DNA from: 66-474 sp963771735
GTDB taxonomy: Bacteria; Pseudomonadota; Gammaproteobacteria; Xanthomonadales; Rhodanobacteraceae
Direction of reading: 5' to 3'
Length of the DNA stretch: 64,000 nt
Assembly (NCBI GenBank): GCA_963771735.1
Contig: CAVYUN010000003.1
Coordinates: 62,001-126,000, forward strand
The notes beneath the pieces are model-generated. The model was not told the DNA's origin. It worked only from the letters and a program-made list of their open reading frames with translations, and did no database searches. Made by a program: the position numbers and the translations under genes. Below are positions 17,420-25,065 of this stretch, one piece after another; positions within the stretch are counted from its first letter, which is position 1, and each line of letters begins with the position of its first letter.

Positions 17420-17448
17420 AGCATAGCGGCATCGGCACATGCGGGCAA
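17420..17448 (-). promoter_or_regulatory. Promoter of tRNA-Ser(GGA)
   Basis: TTGCCC and TATGCT are spaced by 17 bases on the minus strand, ending 18 bases before the tRNA. The GC-rich stretch after the -10 box would fit a stringently controlled stable-RNA promoter. It abuts the end of moaE. Confidence 0.55.
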
Positions 17449-17874
17449 TCATTTCGCGGCGCCCGAATCAGGATGCAGCCACCCGGATGGACCGTCCGCG
17501 TAGTGCTCACGCTTCCAGATCGGCACGCGGGTCTTGACCTGATCGATGACAAAACGACAGGCATCGAATGCCGCCGCACGATGCGCGGCGGAAACCCCGG
17601 CCCACACCGCGATGTCGCCCAATGCCAGATCACCCACGCGGTGCACGCAGACGACACGTTCGACCGCGAACCGTTTGCGTGCTTCTTCGACGATGTTCCG
17701 GCCCTCCGTCTCCGCAAGCTCGGCATAAGCCTGATAGGAAAGCCCGGTTACCGCGCGCCCCTCGTTGTGGTCGCGCACGCGCCCTTCGAAGCAGACCAAG
17801 GCGCCTGCCTTCGTCGATTCGAGCTCGTGCCGCAAACGCGCGATGTCGATCGCGGCATCACTGATCGAAAACAT
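17449..17874 (-). CDS. moaE: Molybdopterin synthase large subunit
   Basis: Catalytic subunit that, with thiocarboxylated MoaD, inserts sulfur into precursor Z to make molybdopterin. The 141 residues show ALVCFEGRVRDHN, RVGDLALGD and the catalytic region KTRVPIWKREHYADG with its conserved lysines. Two bases after moaD. Confidence 0.96.
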   Translation of the reverse strand: MFSISDAAIDIARLRHELESTKAGALVCFEGRVRDHNEGRAVTGLSYQAYAELAETEGRNIVEEARKRFAVERVVCVHRVGDLALGDIAVWAGVSAAHRAAAFDACRFVIDQVKTRVPIWKREHYADGPSGWLHPDSGAAK

Positions 17875-17876
17875 GG

Positions 17877-18116
17877 TCAGCCACCCGATACCGGTGGCAG
17901 GAAAGCCACCTCGTCGTTCTCGGCAAGGTGCCGGTTCCAGTCAGTGAATGCCCCGTTGACCGCGACGCGAAGGCGATCCGGGCTGAACGTGAAACCGTGG
18001 CGACCGGCAAGCTCCGCGTAGAGCGCGCGAACGTCGCGTGTTTCGCTCACGACATCTTCTTCGGCGCGACCCGCGGCATCGCACAATGAAGCGAAATAAA
18101 GCAATCGATAGTTCAT
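17877..18116 (-). CDS. moaD: Molybdopterin synthase sulfur carrier subunit
   Basis: Ubiquitin-like sulfur carrier. The 79 residues end in PPVSGG, whose terminal Gly-Gly is adenylated and thiocarboxylated. NDEVAFLPPVSGG is the family C-terminus. The ATG at 18116 overlaps the moaC stop. Confidence 0.95.
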   Translation of the reverse strand: MNYRLLYFASLCDAAGRAEEDVVSETRDVRALYAELAGRHGFTFSPDRLRVAVNGAFTDWNRHLAENDEVAFLPPVSGG

Positions 18117-18622
18117 CGAGGTTTGCCCCGCTTCCCCGGGGCCATCCTTCGTGATTTCACCGCGCGCTTGCCGCCGGATTTCTCCAGCAGCCGGACATTT
18201 CCGATCACGATCTCGTGCGAAAGCGCCTTGCACATGTCATACACCGTGAGCGCCGCGACGCTGGCACCTGTCAGGGCTTCCATCTCGACACCCGTCTTGT
18301 GGGAAACCGCAACCTCGCAGCGGATCGCGAGGTCGGTATCCGTGACGAAAACGGCCTCGATGCGGCAACGCTCGATCGCCAGCGGATGGCAAAACGGAAT
18401 CAGCTCGTGGGTGCGCTTGGCGGCCATGGTGCCGGCCACGATCGCCGTGTCGAGCACCGGACCCTTGGCGCTGCGCATGCCACCCGCGCGCAGGATGTCG
18501 GCAACCGCTTTGGGGAAGCGCACGACGGCCTCGGCCACCGCGGTGCGCGCAGTAATGCGTTTGGCGCCAACATCCACCATGCGCGGGCGATTCGATGCAT
18601 CGATATGCGAGAGTTTGCTCAT
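18113..18622 (-). CDS. moaC: Cyclic pyranopterin monophosphate synthase
   Basis: Converts the MoaA product into precursor Z. The 169 residues contain MVDVGAK, KRTHELIPFCHPLAI (active-site His) and the motif GVEMEALTGASVAALTVYDM. I chose the ATG at 18622, preceded by AAGGG; a GTG four codons earlier is possible. A REP-like palindrome separates it from moaA. Confidence 0.95.
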   Translation of the reverse strand: MSKLSHIDASNRPRMVDVGAKRITARTAVAEAVVRFPKAVADILRAGGMRSAKGPVLDTAIVAGTMAAKRTHELIPFCHPLAIERCRIEAVFVTDTDLAIRCEVAVSHKTGVEMEALTGASVAALTVYDMCKALSHEIVIGNVRLLEKSGGKRAVKSRRMAPGKRGKPR

Positions 18623-18642
18623 TTCGCCCTTCACGTTTCGCC

Positions 18643-18670
18643 GTCATTCCGGCGCAGGCCGGAATCCAGT
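18643..18670. repeat. REP-like palindrome, copy 1
   Basis: GTCATTCCGGCGCAGGCC followed by GGAATCCAGT: 8-base arms ATTCCGGC/GCCGGAAT around GCAG. The same palindrome recurs at 30715 (inside pxpB), 47236 and, as an inverted pair, 48430. Here it lies in the 64-base gap between moaA and moaC within an operon. Confidence 0.75.
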
Positions 18671-18686
18671 ATCGCGGCTCCGCAAC

Positions 18687-19733
18687 CTAGCCACCGATCC
18701 GGTACATCTCGACATGCTCCAGTACGCCTGCTGCGCGCAATTCCGCCCGGCGCTCGCTGTAGCGGTCGCCACGATGGCTCCAGATACCGGCGACGGTCGC
18801 GCGCAATGCCGCATCGGATTCGCCAGCATGCAACAAAGAGCGCAAGTCATGCCCTGAATGCGCGAACAGGCAGGTGTAAAGCTTGCCATCCGCCGACAGA
18901 CGCGCACGGGTGCAACCGCCGCAGAAGGGTTCGGTCACCGAATTGATGAATCCGATCTCGCCCGCCCCGTCGCGGAAACGCCAACGACGCGAAGTGGACG
19001 CGGCATTGCGCGGCAGCGGCTCGAGCGGCCAACGTTCGTGGATGCGCCGCGCGAGCTCGGCTCCCGGCACCACGCGATCGTTGCGCCAACGATTCACGGT
19101 TCCGACATCCATGTACTCGATGAAGCGCACGACGTGGCCGGTGCCCCGGAATCGAGCGACCAGGTCAAGCACGCCGTCGTCGTTGACGCCGCGCATGACA
19201 ACGCAGTTGATTTTTAGCGGTGCGAAGCCGGCCCGTTCCGCCGCGACGATTGCGGCCTCGGCATCGGCCAGTGCACCGCGTCCTCCCGACATCCGCCGAA
19301 AAACATCCGGGTCGACGCTGTCCATGCTGAGGGTCACCCTGTTCAGTCCGGCATCGTGCAAGGGCTGCGCGAGCTTCGGCAGCAGCACGCCATTGGTGGT
19401 CAGTGCCAGGTCCTCGACACCATCGATCGCCGCAAGCCGCGCGGCCAGTTCGGGCAGGTCGCGCCGCAGCAGCGGCTCGCCGCCGGTCAGGCGCAGCTTG
19501 CGCACACCGAGGGTGACGAACACCCGCGCGATACGCTCGATTTCCCCGAAGCTCAGGCGCTCGCGCGCGCGCTGGAAAGCATGGTCGGCCGGGTAGGCTT
19601 CTTCGGGCATGCAATACGGACAACGAAAATTGCAGCGATCGATGACCGAGATGCGCAAATCCGCCAGTGTCCTTCCCAGCGCGTCCGGCGGAGCCGGCAA
19701 TGCCTGCAGCGAGAGCGGCGCCTCGGGCTTCAT
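18687..19733 (-). CDS. moaA: GTP 3',8-cyclase
   Basis: Radical-SAM enzyme that rearranges GTP in the first step of molybdenum cofactor synthesis. The 348 residues have the N-terminal cluster CNFRCPYC (C34, C38, C41) and the C-terminal GTP-binding cluster around CGGCTRARLSADGKLYTC. The usual Gly-Gly ending is present (MYRIGG). The ATG overlaps the stop of the MBL-fold gene by one base. Confidence 0.96.
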   Translation of the reverse strand: MKPEAPLSLQALPAPPDALGRTLADLRISVIDRCNFRCPYCMPEEAYPADHAFQRARERLSFGEIERIARVFVTLGVRKLRLTGGEPLLRRDLPELAARLAAIDGVEDLALTTNGVLLPKLAQPLHDAGLNRVTLSMDSVDPDVFRRMSGGRGALADAEAAIVAAERAGFAPLKINCVVMRGVNDDGVLDLVARFRGTGHVVRFIEYMDVGTVNRWRNDRVVPGAELARRIHERWPLEPLPRNAASTSRRWRFRDGAGEIGFINSVTEPFCGGCTRARLSADGKLYTCLFAHSGHDLRSLLHAGESDAALRATVAGIWSHRGDRYSERRAELRAAGVLEHVEMYRIGG

Positions 19734-20542
19734 CAACCCGCCTCGCTCCGTACCGGATGCGGTGCATGCAGGGGATAGCGTCCCTCCGGCGTCGCCACCT
19801 TGAAGCCGCGTGCCCGCAGGGCCTTCGCGTCGGCTTCGCTGGCGTAGTGATACAGCAGCAGCCGATCCCGCAGCGCCTGCGGATATTCGCGCTCCAGATC
19901 CTCGACACCCGTATGCGAAGGGTTGCCGTGGAGTGCGCAATCGTGCGCAATCAGCGTGTACTCGTCGGTGATCGCCGACAGCACTTCGGGAATCGGCCGC
20001 GTGTCTCCGGTCCAGGCGAAACACCCGTGTAGCGCGACCCCGAACGAAGTGCCCGGCACATGGTGGCGCGTGGCGAAGACGTCGAACCACAAGCCATCCA
20101 GCCAGAATCCACGCGACAACGCGATCAATCGAAAACCTTCCCAGAAATTGGCGCCGCCCTCGGCGACCGCGTTCGGATAGTCGGCGACCCTCGATTGCAG
20201 GATCGGCAGCAGGTTGGCGTGCATGAACAACTTGACGCGTCCGCGTTGCGCCGGATCGAACCAGCCGGCGTGGAACAACCGTTCCAGGCCGGCGACGTGA
20301 TCCATGTGCCCGTGGGTGATGAACACGGCGGGCGGAAGCGCGCCGTAGCTGCGCAAGTAATGTTCGAACGTACCCGGCCCGCAATCGATCAACAGCAGTG
20401 GCTGGCCGGAATGCTCCAGCACCGCTCCGGACGCGCCCAGATCGACCGCACTGGCCGCACCCGTGCCGAGCACGTGCAGGGACCAGACGTCCTGTCCCGC
20501 TGGTTCGTCTTGCTGTACTCCACCGTCCGCAGTCATTGTCAT
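19733..20542 (-). CDS. MBL-fold metallohydrolase
   Basis: Predicted zinc hydrolase of the beta-lactamase fold, closer to the RNase Z-like side by its short, signal-less 269 residues. Metal motifs FITHGHMDHVAG (near 80), the Asp in WTGDTRPIPE and a late HDCALHGNPSHTG are present. Substrate unknown. It overlaps kdkA (ATGA) and moaA (one base), so it is cotranscribed with cofactor genes; whether it has a role in that pathway is open. Confidence 0.85.
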   Translation of the reverse strand: MTMTADGGVQQDEPAGQDVWSLHVLGTGAASAVDLGASGAVLEHSGQPLLLIDCGPGTFEHYLRSYGALPPAVFITHGHMDHVAGLERLFHAGWFDPAQRGRVKLFMHANLLPILQSRVADYPNAVAEGGANFWEGFRLIALSRGFWLDGLWFDVFATRHHVPGTSFGVALHGCFAWTGDTRPIPEVLSAITDEYTLIAHDCALHGNPSHTGVEDLEREYPQALRDRLLLYHYASEADAKALRARGFKVATPEGRYPLHAPHPVRSEAG

Positions 20543-21303
20543 CGGTCGTTTTCGCTGGCGCGTTCGTAGCCGCGCATCAGGGGCGTCCAGATCTCGCGAT
20601 CCAGCGCCGTTTCATCATGGTCGCAGGCACCGACCTTCAGCAACGAACGTTTGAGCCGCGCAAGATTCGCCAGCTTCCATGCCGTGCCAGTCGCGCGAAT
20701 CTCCCCGCGGTCGAAATCGATCAACCACAAGTCCCGTTCCGTCACCAGGATATTGTGCGCGTTCAAGTCGGCATGATCCACACCTTGGCCGTGGAATCGC
20801 GCGACGAGTCCGCCGATCCGTTCCGCGAGGGTGGCGTCGAGATGCCGGGCGGCAATGACCCCCGCCAGGGTTCGCGTGTTTTCGATCGCGCGCGTGATCA
20901 GGTCCGCCGTGTAATACAGGCCGCGCCGCACATAGCGCGCCGCGACAGGGGCCGGCACCGGAAGCCCCCGCGCCAGCAGCTCCGCAAGCAACCGGAACTC
21001 GGCGAAACCGCGACTGCGCAATCGCCCGTTCCACAGGTAGCGATCGCCCAGCAACGGGGCCGCCATGCCGCCGCGCCGGTAGTGGCGCAGCACGCACGCA
21101 CCGATCGGCGCATCCAGAAAGGCCACGCCGCCGCGTCCGCCGCCACCGCCGCGGACGCCGCCCCGCGCCGCCCACCATGCGGGATCAAACCAATCCCAGG
21201 CCGGGGCTTCGGACAGGGCAGCGTCGTACACCATCGCGCCGGGTCCGGATGCGACAATGCGCGGGTCGACCGCGCGGCGTGCATTGTCAGGATACGCCGT
21301 CAT
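20539..21303 (-). CDS. kdkA: 3-deoxy-D-manno-octulosonic acid kinase
   Basis: Phosphorylates Kdo in the lipopolysaccharide core. The 254 residues show a kinase-like C-lobe with HGQGVDHADLNAHNILV (catalytic Asp) and LWLIDFDRGEIR. A Gly-rich insert near 55-62 (VRGGGGGRGG) is unusual. I chose the ATG at 21303, five bases after GGAAGG, over a GTG two codons upstream. Divergent from a glycosyltransferase gene with only 27 bases between starts. Confidence 0.88.
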   Translation of the reverse strand: MTAYPDNARRAVDPRIVASGPGAMVYDAALSEAPAWDWFDPAWWAARGGVRGGGGGRGGVAFLDAPIGACVLRHYRRGGMAAPLLGDRYLWNGRLRSRGFAEFRLLAELLARGLPVPAPVAARYVRRGLYYTADLITRAIENTRTLAGVIAARHLDATLAERIGGLVARFHGQGVDHADLNAHNILVTERDLWLIDFDRGEIRATGTAWKLANLARLKRSLLKVGACDHDETALDREIWTPLMRGYERASENDR

Positions 21304-21330
21304 TTTCACCTTCCCAGTCTAGCAAGCCCG

Positions 21331-22377
21331 ATGTCCGAAGCCTCCGAAACCCTGTGCCTGTTGCGCACCTCCGCCCTGGGCGACGTCACCCACGTGGTGC
21401 CGCTGGTACGCACGTTGCAAGCGGCACGGCCGCAGGCGCGGCTGACCTGGATCGTCGGCAAACTGGAACACAAGCTGGTCGGTGACATCGCCGGGATCGA
21501 GTTCGTGGTGTTCGACAAGGCAGCGGGCCTGGCCGGTTACCGCGCGGTGCGCCAGGCGCTGACCGGCCATCGGTTCGATGCATTGCTGCACATGCAAGTC
21601 GCGCTGCGTGCCAATTTCCTGAGCCTTGCCGTGCATGCCGATCGCAGGATCGGTTATGACCGCGCACGCAGCAAGGATCTGCACGGCCTGTTCGTGCGCG
21701 AACGCATTCCCGCGCGCACCGGCCAGCACGTGCTGGATGCGATCGGCAGCTTCGCCGAGCCGCTGGGCCTACGTCAGATGCAAGTCCGCTGGGACATCCC
21801 GGTCCCCGACGAGGCGCAGGCATGGGCCGCCGGGCAATGGCCGGACGACGGTCGGCCCGTGCTGCTCGTCAGTGCCGCCTCAAGCCACGCCCTGCGCAAC
21901 TGGCGCGCGGAACGCTACGCCGCGGTTGCCGATCACGCGTCACGGGCGTTGCGGATGCGCGTGGTGTTGAGCGGCGGTCCATCGACTGGCGAACGTGCGC
22001 TGGGCGACGCGATCACGGCGAAGATGAAAACCCGCCCGCTGGACCTGATCGGCAAGGACACCCTGAAACGTGCACTGGCGCTTTACCAACGCGCCACGAT
22101 CGTATTGACGCCCGACTCGGGACCGATGCACATGGCCAACGCAGTCGGAGCGCGCGTGCTTGGGCTGCACGCCGCCAGCAATCCGGCACGTTCGGGTCCC
22201 TATTGCGATCGCCGCTGGTGCGTGGATCGTTACGACGCCGCCGCGCGCAAATACCTGCACAAGCCGGCGTCGGCAATTCCCTGGGGTAGCAAGATCGAAT
22301 ATCCCGGCGTCATGGACCTGGTCGGCGTCGACGAAGTGATCGGCAAACTCGAAGCGGCGCTTCAGGCCCCGCCGTAA
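21331..22377 (+). CDS. Glycosyltransferase family 9 (heptosyltransferase-like)
   Basis: Predicted ADP-heptose:LPS heptosyltransferase or close relative acting on the inner face of the membrane. The 348 residues have LLRTSALGDVTHVVPLVRTL at the N-terminus and the nucleotide-binding LTPDSGPMHMANAVGARVLGL near 260-280, typical for WaaC/WaaF. Exact acceptor cannot be told from sequence; next to kdkA a role in core assembly is likely. Confidence 0.88.
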   Translation: MSEASETLCLLRTSALGDVTHVVPLVRTLQAARPQARLTWIVGKLEHKLVGDIAGIEFVVFDKAAGLAGYRAVRQALTGHRFDALLHMQVALRANFLSLAVHADRRIGYDRARSKDLHGLFVRERIPARTGQHVLDAIGSFAEPLGLRQMQVRWDIPVPDEAQAWAAGQWPDDGRPVLLVSAASSHALRNWRAERYAAVADHASRALRMRVVLSGGPSTGERALGDAITAKMKTRPLDLIGKDTLKRALALYQRATIVLTPDSGPMHMANAVGARVLGLHAASNPARSGPYCDRRWCVDRYDAAARKYLHKPASAIPWGSKIEYPGVMDLVGVDEVIGKLEAALQAPP

Positions 22378-22763
22378 TCCTGGTACGACTTTTCCTCGAC
22401 CAGCCGCGAACCCAGCTTTAGGTTGATCGCGCGCTTGACCGCCGCGCGTTTGTCATTTGTGTGATACACCGCGCGCGCCAGTTCGATGAAGCGCGCGCCG
22501 AACGCCTGGTCTCGTTCCTTCACGCGGATTTCGTCCTCGATCTCCCACAGCGCCTCGTTGATGCGCTTGAGCTCCGCGCGCTCGGTCACGATGTCGATGC
22601 GCGAATGGGCGTCCATCCGCCACAGGCGGTCGAGCATCTGCAGCTCGTCGCGCACGTTGGCAAGCTTGGCCGCGTCGGCCATGCGTTCGGACTTGATCTC
22701 GAGGATCGTGATCTTGTCGATCAATTCGCCGAAGGAAACGGGGACGGAGACGAGGTCGGTCAT
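22362..22763 (-). CDS. DUF6165 family protein
   Basis: A 133-residue soluble, helical, charged protein of a family often found beside LPS genes; function unknown. It starts MTDLVSVPVSFGELIDKITIL and keeps IKSERM and NEALWEIEDEIR. Its 3' end overlaps the convergent glycosyltransferase by 16 bases. Confidence 0.8.
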   Translation of the reverse strand: MTDLVSVPVSFGELIDKITILEIKSERMADAAKLANVRDELQMLDRLWRMDAHSRIDIVTERAELKRINEALWEIEDEIRVKERDQAFGARFIELARAVYHTNDKRAAVKRAINLKLGSRLVEEKSYQDYGGA

Positions 22764-22837
22764 GAAGTGCGGTCCGGATCAAGCCGTGCAGACTAGCAAG
22801 ATCCCCTCGCCGGCACAGCCCGCGACGGCGGCAGCGG

Positions 22838-22856
22838 GCCGCGTCGATGACGCGGC
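22838..22856 (-). terminator. Hairpin after the amidase gene
   Basis: GCCGCGTC-GAT-GACGCGGC, a perfect 8-base stem with a three-base loop, begins two bases after the amidase stop. No T-run follows, so it may be a processing or Rho-dependent 3' end. The gap to DUF6165 (22764-22837) shows nothing else. Confidence 0.4.
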
Positions 22857-22857
22857 A

Positions 22858-24504
22858 TCAGCCACCCGATGCCGCCCCGCTGGCCGGCTTTTCCACGTAG
22901 GGCTCGAGACCCGTGGGCGTCGGCAACGATTCGAGGAACTCGGGATTGTGGCGCGCGTGGGTCGCCTGCTCGTATGCGTAGGCGATGCCGATCAGCGTCG
23001 GTTCGCTCCACTTGCGCCCGAAGAACAGCATGCCGACCGGCAGACCGTGCACGAAGCCGGCAGGCACCGTGATCGACGGATACCCGGCCACGGCGGCCGG
23101 CCCGTAGGCAGAGGCGCCACCAGCGTCACCATTCACGAGGTCGATCGGCCAGGCCGGATCCTGCGCGGGCGCGACCAGCGCATCCAGATGGTCGGCGTTC
23201 ATGGCCGCGTCCATGCCGTCGGGTCCGGCCAGCCTGCGTGCCTTTCGCAGGGCATCGAGGTAAGCCTTGTCGGTAAGTGGGCCCTTGGCCTCCGCCTCGA
23301 TGAACAGTTCCTGCCCGAACCATGGCATTTCCTGGGCCGCATGTGCCTTGTCGAAGGCGATCAGATCGGTGAGCGAATGCACCTTCAGCCCCTTGCGGGT
23401 CGCGAGATAGGCATTGATGTCGTACTTGAATTGATACAGCAGCACCGTCAATTCGGCACTGCCGTATTCGTGGAGATGCGGGATCTTCACGTCGTCGACC
23501 ACGGTCGCGCCATGGGCACGCAACGTCGCGATGGTCCGGGCCAGCAGCGCCTCGACTTCCGGGTTGTTGCCGGTGAGCTGCCGCGCGACACCGATCCGCT
23601 TGCCCCGCAATGCATCCGGGTCCAGGAACTTCGTGTAGTCGGTGGCGTGCCGGTCGGCGGCCGCGGTCGCAGGATCACGCTTGTCGCTGCCCGCGATGGC
23701 CGTGAGCACGATCGCGGCATCGCGCACGTCGCGCGCGATCGGCCCCGCGGTGTCCTGGGTCGAGCTGATCGGGATGATGCCGGCGCGACTGACCAACCCC
23801 ACGGTCGGCTTGATGCCGACCACCCCGTTCGCTGCCGACGGGCAGATGATGGAACCGTTGGTTTCGGTGCCGATCGCCACCGTCGTGAATCCGGCGGCAA
23901 CCGCCGCCGCCGAGCCCGAACTCGAACCGCATGCGGTGCGGTCGAGCACGTACGGATTGCGGGTCAGGCCCCCACGTGCGCTCCAGCCGCTGCTGGAATG
24001 CGTCGAGCGGAAGTTGGCCCATTCGCTGAGGTTGGCCTTGCCGAGGATCACCGCGCCCGCCGCGCGCAGCTTCGCGGCCACCGTCGCATCCTGTTCCGCC
24101 GGGGATCCCAGCAAGGCCAGCGATCCGGCGGTGGTCGGCAGCTTGTCCGCGGTGTCGATATTCGCCTTCAGCAGGATCGGGATGCCCCACAACAGGCCAT
24201 GCTCGCCCGCCTTGCTCGCCGTGTCGCGTTGCGCCGCGATCTTCAGCGCATCGGGGTTCATCTGCAGCACCGAATTGACCCGTGGCCCGGCCTGGTCGAC
24301 GCGGTCGATGCGGTCAATGAAATCCTGCGTCAATCGCGTTGACGTCAACGTGCCGGCATGCAGCGCCGCGTGCAGCTGCGTGATGCTGTGGTAGACCGGA
24401 GAATCCGTCGCCGCAGGCGAGGAGGCAGGGGCCTGTCCCCGGGCCGAAGCGCCCAAGCCGATGCCTGCCAAAACGAAGGCAACACTCAAGGATCGTGTGT
24501 GCAT
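22858..24504 (-). CDS. Exported amidase, amidase-signature family
   Basis: Periplasmic or secreted amide hydrolase. The 548 residues start with a signal peptide (cleavage after about SARGQA, residue 25). The Ser-cisSer-Lys triad is present: Lys113 in PILLKANIDTAD, cis-Ser near 194 in ACGSSSGSA and nucleophile Ser218 in GTETNGSIICPS. A strong AGGAGG lies eight bases before the ATG at 24504. Longer frames upstream run into the tRNA repeat and are spurious. Substrate unknown. Confidence 0.92.
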   Translation of the reverse strand: MHTRSLSVAFVLAGIGLGASARGQAPASSPAATDSPVYHSITQLHAALHAGTLTSTRLTQDFIDRIDRVDQAGPRVNSVLQMNPDALKIAAQRDTASKAGEHGLLWGIPILLKANIDTADKLPTTAGSLALLGSPAEQDATVAAKLRAAGAVILGKANLSEWANFRSTHSSSGWSARGGLTRNPYVLDRTACGSSSGSAAAVAAGFTTVAIGTETNGSIICPSAANGVVGIKPTVGLVSRAGIIPISSTQDTAGPIARDVRDAAIVLTAIAGSDKRDPATAAADRHATDYTKFLDPDALRGKRIGVARQLTGNNPEVEALLARTIATLRAHGATVVDDVKIPHLHEYGSAELTVLLYQFKYDINAYLATRKGLKVHSLTDLIAFDKAHAAQEMPWFGQELFIEAEAKGPLTDKAYLDALRKARRLAGPDGMDAAMNADHLDALVAPAQDPAWPIDLVNGDAGGASAYGPAAVAGYPSITVPAGFVHGLPVGMLFFGRKWSEPTLIGIAYAYEQATHARHNPEFLESLPTPTGLEPYVEKPASGAASGG

Positions 24505-24526
24505 GATCACCCCCTCCTGTCCGGGC

Positions 24527-24555
24527 ACGCTACCCCGTCCACGGTTCAAGCTCAA
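24527..24555 (-). promoter_or_regulatory. Candidate promoter of the amidase gene
   Basis: TTGAGC and TAGCGT with 17-base spacing on the minus strand, giving a leader of about 17 bases that holds the AGGAGG site. The -10 match is weak. Confidence 0.4.
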
Positions 24556-24605
24556 GCATTTCGCGGCCGACCTCACGGTTGCCACAATGGGCAAGGCACC
24601 ACAGG

Positions 24606-24635
24606 TTGTCACCCCGACGCACGCGCAATTATCAT
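24606..24635 (+). promoter_or_regulatory. Candidate promoter of tRNA-Ser(CGA)
   Basis: TTGTCA and TATCAT separated by 18 bases, each 5/6 to consensus. It would leave a 90-base leader before the tRNA. Nothing else is evident in 24636-24730. Confidence 0.5.
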
Positions 24636-24730
24636 GAGCGGCTTGCCACGAGCCATGCGAGGGCTGAGCCTCGGGACGGGGCGAACCATGCGCCGGTGAT
24701 GCTTGCCGCCAAGCCGTGCGCCAAGTTTCA

Positions 24731-24823
<93 letters not shown>

Positions 24824-24828
24824 AATGC

Positions 24829-24855
24829 AAACGCCCTTCGCGGGCGTTTTGTGTT
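24829..24855 (+). terminator. Terminator of tRNA-Ser(CGA)
   Basis: AAACGCCC and GGGCGTTT form an 8-base stem with a short loop, followed by TTGTGTTT. It starts seven bases after CCA. A near copy (AAACGCC/GGCGTTT) recurs at 25003-25023 after the duplicated tRNA end. Confidence 0.8.
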
Positions 24856-25023
24856 TCTGCTGCAGCGGTGGGGTGGACGAACCCACTCGGTTCGACAAAT
24901 TCGTCTGGAACGAATTTGCACAGCCACAGGCCGGCCCCGGGCGTAGCGAGGGGTGAGCATCAGGAAAGATGCAAGCGACCCCACCCTCTCCGCCGGAAAT
25001 GCAAACGCCTCTCGTGGGCGTTT
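24856..25023 (+). repeat. tRNA-Ser-associated repeat with tRNA 3'-end copy and second terminator
   Basis: After the terminator comes a spacer related to the array at 16951-17309, then a copy of the tRNA 3' end (CCCACCCTCTCCGCC at 24980-24994, final A changed to G) and of the flank GAAATGCAAACGCC. The period to the real tRNA end is 174 bases. Shared features with the other locus include GGTTCGAC, GCGAGGGGTGAGCATCA and hairpin AAATTCGT/ACGAATTT (24897-24917). It lies between the tRNA and the convergent mltD-like gene. Confidence 0.8.
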
Positions 25024-25065
25024 CGCGCGTTATGTTTCCGAAACATGTGTATGCACGGCGATCTG

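Noticed and set aside
18050..19740. Molybdenum-cofactor riboswitch before moa genes
   Set aside because: The moa genes follow other genes with overlaps or a 64-base gap filled by a REP-like palindrome; there is no room for the riboswitch.
20398..21330. Long upstream extension of the glycosyltransferase
   Set aside because: The added 311 codons are antisense to kdkA and the MBL gene and show no family motifs.
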